Under the pieces are notes generated by a model. It searched no databases. It was not told the origin of the DNA and was given only the letters and a program-made list of their open reading frames with translations. Shown piece by piece: positions 7,264-8,667 of a DNA stretch of 8,667 nucleotides. Position 1 is the first letter of the stretch, and each line of letters opens with the position of its first letter. Source of the DNA: Candidatus Nomurabacteria bacterium (GTDB taxonomy: Bacteria; Patescibacteriota; Minisyncoccia; Phycocordibacterales; UBA9973); assembly GCA_009695015.1 (NCBI GenBank), contig SIBT01000020.1:1-8667 (forward strand). The letters are read 5' to 3'. Position numbers and translations under genes: made by a program.

Positions 7264-7279
7264 GAATAATCTTAGACGA

Positions 7280-7366
7280 TTATTTTCTTCTTTTAGCAGT
7301 TCTTTTCTTCGCTTTCTTCACTGCCTTTCTCTTACCTTTTTTAGCAGCCTTTTTTTTCTTTGCCAT
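7280..7366 (-). CDS. 28-residue highly basic protein (Lys/Arg/Ala-rich)
   Basis: ATG at 7366-7364, 28 codons, TAA at 7282-7280. Of the 28 residues 18 are basic by my count (14 Lys, 4 Arg); most of the rest are Ala, in patterns such as KKKKAAKKGKRKAVKKAKK (3-21). There is no acidic or aromatic residue and no signal or membrane segment. Such tails resemble histone H1-like or DNA- and RNA-binding basic peptides. A nucleic-acid or ribosome-binding role is inferred from charge alone. It ends 17 bases before a strong terminator that precedes secA, so it is either an independent small gene or an upstream leader peptide of secA. No Shine-Dalgarno sequence is visible. A weak promoter is proposed at 7446-7474. 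The codons are nearly all AAA, AAG and GCN, so a real but low-complexity gene is more likely than chance, though unproven. Confidence 0.65.
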   Translation of the reverse strand: MAKKKKAAKKGKRKAVKKAKKRTAKRRK

Positions 7367-7445
7367 AGTATTTTTTTATAAATTAATTTACTAATTTTAG
7401 TTTACAATAAAACGACCAAAATATTTATTGCTTCTGTACATTTCA

Positions 7446-7474
7446 ATTATCCCGCATATGAGTACACAACACAA
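7446..7474 (-). promoter_or_regulatory. Weak promoter candidate for the 28-aa gene
   Basis: On the minus strand TTGTGT (7474-7469), 17 bases, GATAAT (7451-7446). The -10 matches at 5 of 6 positions, the -35 at only 3 of 6. The predicted start near 7439 would leave a leader of about 73 nt before the ATG at 7366. Confidence 0.3.
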
Positions 7475-7491
7475 TGCTTTTTATGTAAAAA

Positions 7492-7500
7492 TGTGGATAA
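7492..7500 (-). promoter_or_regulatory. Perfect DnaA box
   Basis: TTATCCACA on the minus strand (TGTGGATAA on the plus) is the exact consensus DnaA-binding nonamer. I found no second good copy nearby. It lies about 18 bases upstream of the candidate -35 of the 28-aa gene, so it could be a regulatory DnaA site, or a chance match. Confidence 0.4.
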
Positions 7501-7509
7501 CTTTTAAAA

Positions 7510-7550
7510 ATAAAAAAAATCCAGAAAAAATTATTTTGGATTTTTTTTAT
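7510..7550. terminator. Bidirectional intrinsic terminator after the small frameshifted gene
   Basis: The arms 7510-7523 and 7537-7550 (ATAAAAAAAATCCA and its complement) pair perfectly over 14 bp. There are three more possible pairs inside, one of them G-T, and T8 tracts on both strands. On the minus strand it begins directly after the stop codon at 7551-7553. It ends minus-strand transcription from the promoter at 7842-7869. Confidence 0.75.
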
Positions 7551-7789
7551 TTAATTATTTTCATTTGAAGCAGGTGATGGCGAAACTCCAACATAAGTGC
7601 CTATGTGAGTGCGATCACCCGCTACAGATAAAAACAATTTAGAATTTAAATCTTTGCTTCTATTTTTTGAACTCGATTTTCAATTCCGTAAATTTTTGCT
7701 TCAATTAATTTTTCAACTCTCTTAAATCCCTTACCTATAGAAAGAACTGGATTTTCAATGCTCATTTTATTTTTTATTAATTTCTTCAT
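7551..7789 (-). pseudogene. Small gene of about 80 codons, split by a -1 frameshift (pseudogene, recoded gene or sequence error)
   Basis: Frame A starts at ATG 7789 (a second ATG is at 7765) and gives 47 residues, ending at TAA 7648-7646. It begins MKKLIKNKMSIENPVLS and continues with a charged helix-like repeat (FKRVEKLIEAKIYGIENRV). Frame B, one base back (-1), is open from 7679 to TAA 7553-7551. It contains LFLSVAGDRTHIGTYVGV and ends SPSPASNENN. The frames overlap at 7646-7679, which includes a run of six A on the coding strand (7668-7663), a natural place for slippage or an indel error. Frame B has no ATG (only a TTG at 7637), and its stop touches the terminator, so the second half looks like a genuine C-terminus. 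A TATAAT promoter precedes frame A. I do not recognise the family. A reading without a frameshift would be two separate tiny genes. Confidence 0.45.
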
Positions 7790-7841
7790 TTTTATTTATC
7801 TTCTTTTTGCAGATATCACACTTTTTGACATTCATACACAA

Positions 7842-7869
7842 ATTATACTAAATATCATTCGCAAAGCAA
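7842..7869 (-). promoter_or_regulatory. Promoter for the small frameshifted gene
   Basis: A perfect TATAAT on the minus strand (7847-7842) lies 16 bases after TTGCTT (7869-7864), a poor -35. The predicted start is near 7835, about 46 bases before the ATG at 7789. It is divergent from the plus-strand promoter at 7896-7924. Confidence 0.45.
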
Positions 7870-7895
7870 CCTCAGATAGTTAACTCAACTGTTGA

Positions 7896-7924
7896 TTGAC
7901 AAAGTGAGGTAAAAATTTTAATAT
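7896..7924 (+). promoter_or_regulatory. Promoter of the orphan plus-strand RNA
   Basis: A perfect TTGACA (7896-7901), exactly 17 bases, then TAATAT (7919-7924). Transcription would start near 7931. Nothing protein-coding of useful size follows on the plus strand before the terminator at 8164-8198. Confidence 0.55.
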
Positions 7925-7930
7925 GCATAT

Positions 7931-8198
7931 AAATAACTGATCTTTGAAATACACTAAATAGTGTTGAATTTCCAAGATCGCAAACAAAAATTCAAAACAG
8001 AAAGAAAAAATATGAAAAGTTCTGCTCATAGGCCGAAATTGAACGCTGGGGCATTCAAGTTTTGATTTGGCGACTCAGATACATCGCATACCCAGAGAAC
8101 TAGACACTATAGGTGTCTCAGAATAAGCTCCAAGGTCGCGATGAAATATTGATCTTATTACACAATCCTGAAGCCGTCCGCGCGCTTCAGGATTTTTT
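7931..8198 (+). ncRNA. Putative structured non-coding RNA, about 270 nt, family not recognised
   Basis: The unit lies between a consensus-like promoter (7896-7924) and a strong directional terminator. It is the only plus-strand gene candidate in the window. By my count G+C is about 43% in 8041-8160, clearly above the flanking intergenic DNA. Local helices are visible. A 5' hairpin pairs GATCTT/AAGATC (7939-7944 with 7974-7979), then GAAAT/ATTTC and ACACT/AGTGT. TCAAAAC/GTTTTGA (7992-7998 with 8059-8065) is extended by AAA/TTT. A long irregular arm pairs CATCGC/GCGATG (8082-8087 with 8138-8143), ACC/GGT, GAG/CTC and AGACAC/GTGTCT (8102-8107 with 8113-8118), closed by a 5-base loop. AATAA and GATC at the 5' end can also pair with 8151-8159 to close the whole molecule. 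I could not match it to tmRNA, RNase P RNA, SRP RNA or 6S RNA. The boundaries come from promoter and terminator only. Confidence 0.55.
8164..8198 (+). terminator. Strong intrinsic terminator of the plus-strand RNA
   Basis: AATCCTGAAGC (8164-8174) pairs perfectly with GCTTCAGGATT (8184-8194) around a GC-rich 9-base loop and runs into TTTTTT (8193-8198). On the minus strand no T-run follows the stem, so the signal is directional for plus-strand transcription, not for the ATP-grasp gene that ends at 8221. Confidence 0.8.
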
Positions 8199-8220
8199 AT
8201 ACATATCAAGTTTATATGCT

Positions 8221-8667
8221 TTAAAAAACTCTGTCTAATATATGTTCCACCACATGATGCGCTTTGGCGCCCACAGAATTGCAAACTTGAGAAAAATGTG
8301 AGTCTGGATTTAAGTCCAGTGTGGATTCGAAATCCAAGAGATAAACTTTTCCCTTAGAATTTAAAATAAAATTTGATTTTAAATAATGCTTTGCACCTAG
8401 ATGATTGTGTAAATCTTTCGCAATACCAACGAATCTTTCCTTTTCTGTGGGTAAAAAATTACCAAAAGCATTACCCAATGGAAAAATATAAATTTTTTCA
8501 CCACGAAAATCCGGCACAGAATGTACGGAGGCTATTTTGCCCGAAATAAATTCTTCAACTAAAATACTTTTCTCGTGTTTTACACCGTCTTCTATTCCTG
8601 CGACTAATTCGTTAAAAGTTTTTGCTAAATGTATAGCCATATTAGCGTCTGGTGTATAAGATTTTAT
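8221..8667 (-). CDS. D-Ala-D-Ala-ligase-like ATP-grasp protein, C-terminal part (partial at right edge)
   Basis: The frame is open from the window edge to TAA at 8223-8221, giving 148 residues; the true start lies outside. An ATG at 8640 is internal, because the nine upstream codons (IKSYTPDAN) continue the family pattern. The visible part is the ATP-grasp C-terminal lobe. ILVEEFISGK is the adenine-contacting strand seen as VEEF..G in D-Ala-D-Ala ligases. HYLKSNFILNSKGKVYLLDF matches the strand pair that normally reads R.DF....G..YLLE.N, and NSVGAKAHHVVEHILDRVF matches the last helix. The metal-binding positions are altered: the usual D of DF is Asn, the usual E-x-N is Asp-Phe-Glu, and the usual PG is Leu-Asp. 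It is therefore either a divergent D-alanine ligase or a related ATP-grasp enzyme with another substrate. Its nearness to the Mur ligases favours a cell-wall role. The plus-strand RNA converges on it from 22 bases beyond its stop. Confidence 0.7.
   Translation of the reverse strand: MKSYTPDANMAIHLAKTFNELVAGIEDGVKHEKSILVEEFISGKIASVHSVPDFRGEKIYIFPLGNAFGNFLPTEKERFVGIAKDLHNHLGAKHYLKSNFILNSKGKVYLLDFESTLDLNPDSHFSQVCNSVGAKAHHVVEHILDRVF

Noticed and set aside
7381..7520. Replication origin, suggested by AT-richness and the DnaA box.
   Set aside because: Only one good DnaA box is visible and neither dnaA nor dnaN is nearby.
7974..8016. tmRNA: AAGATCGCAAAC followed by a short open frame (GCA AAC AAA AAT ... 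TGA) resembles the resume codon region of tmRNA.
   Set aside because: The encoded tag does not end in an Ala-Ala-type signal, there is no T-arm GTTCGA sequence or acceptor stem, and the 3' end is an intrinsic terminator.
8012..8065. A 17-codon plus-strand ORF (MKSSAHRPKLNAGAFKF) inside the RNA unit.
   Set aside because: Too short to support, no clear Shine-Dalgarno sequence, and it overlaps the proposed paired regions. Kept only as a possibility if the RNA proves to be translated.
7931..8198. RNase P RNA, SRP RNA or 6S RNA as the identity of the plus-strand RNA.
   Set aside because: The RNase P core (GAGGAAAGTCC, ACAGAA...), the SRP GGAA tetraloop arm and a clear 6S-type central bubble could not be found by eye.
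8075..8284. A 69-codon minus-strand open frame over the terminator and the end of the ATP-grasp gene.
   Set aside because: It overlaps the ATP-grasp reading frame and the RNA unit, has no promoter, and its sequence is rich in Arg, Ser and Cys like a shadow frame.
8221..8640. Taking the ATG at 8640 as the true start of the ATP-grasp gene.
   Set aside because: The frame stays open to the window edge, the residues before it fit the family, and a 139-residue protein would lack the N-terminal and central lobes.
1..8667. CRISPR arrays, insertion sequences, tRNA genes.
   Set aside because: No regularly spaced direct repeats, no transposase-like frames and no cloverleaf with a T-arm GTTCRANYC sequence were seen on either strand.

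Overview
The window looks like a low-GC chromosome segment from a Candidate Phyla Radiation bacterium (Patescibacteria, probably Parcubacteria-like). This is an inference from several signs: a MurE without its N-terminal UDP-binding domain, a SecA with a shortened helical wing and an enlarged NBD1, a tiny Lys/Arg-rich protein, tight gene packing and almost no Shine-Dalgarno sequences. No rRNA or taxon marker is present to confirm it.

Layout: every recognisable protein gene is on the minus strand, so the window reads biologically from right to left. At the right edge is the C-terminal part of a D-Ala-D-Ala-ligase-like ATP-grasp protein (8221-8667). Then comes a stretch without a large gene. 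It holds a plus-strand orphan transcription unit with its own promoter (7896-7924) and a strong intrinsic terminator (8164-8198), most simply a structured non-coding RNA of about 270 nt. It also holds a divergent minus-strand promoter leading to a small, apparently frameshifted gene (7551-7789) that ends exactly at a bidirectional terminator (7510-7550). Next are a perfect DnaA box, a 28-residue polybasic protein gene (7280-7366), another terminator (7231-7263) and the secA-murE-murD-murC block (656-7207). After a 222-base intergenic region with a good promoter, the left edge holds the N-terminal part of an exported lytic-transglycosylase-like protein (1-433).

How the genes work together: MurC, MurD and MurE add L-Ala, D-Glu and probably meso-diaminopimelate to UDP-MurNAc in the cytoplasm. 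The ATP-grasp protein belongs to the family that makes D-Ala-D-Ala, although its metal ligands look altered. The left-edge protein probably acts on finished peptidoglycan outside the membrane, and SecA powers export of such proteins. The window is therefore a cell-wall synthesis and secretion locus.

The least explained parts are the plus-strand RNA unit with rRNA-like sequence anchors, the perfect in-frame hairpin inside murE, the terminator and putative leaderless promoter in front of secA, and the frameshifted small gene. All readings were made by eye. No database search or folding program was available.
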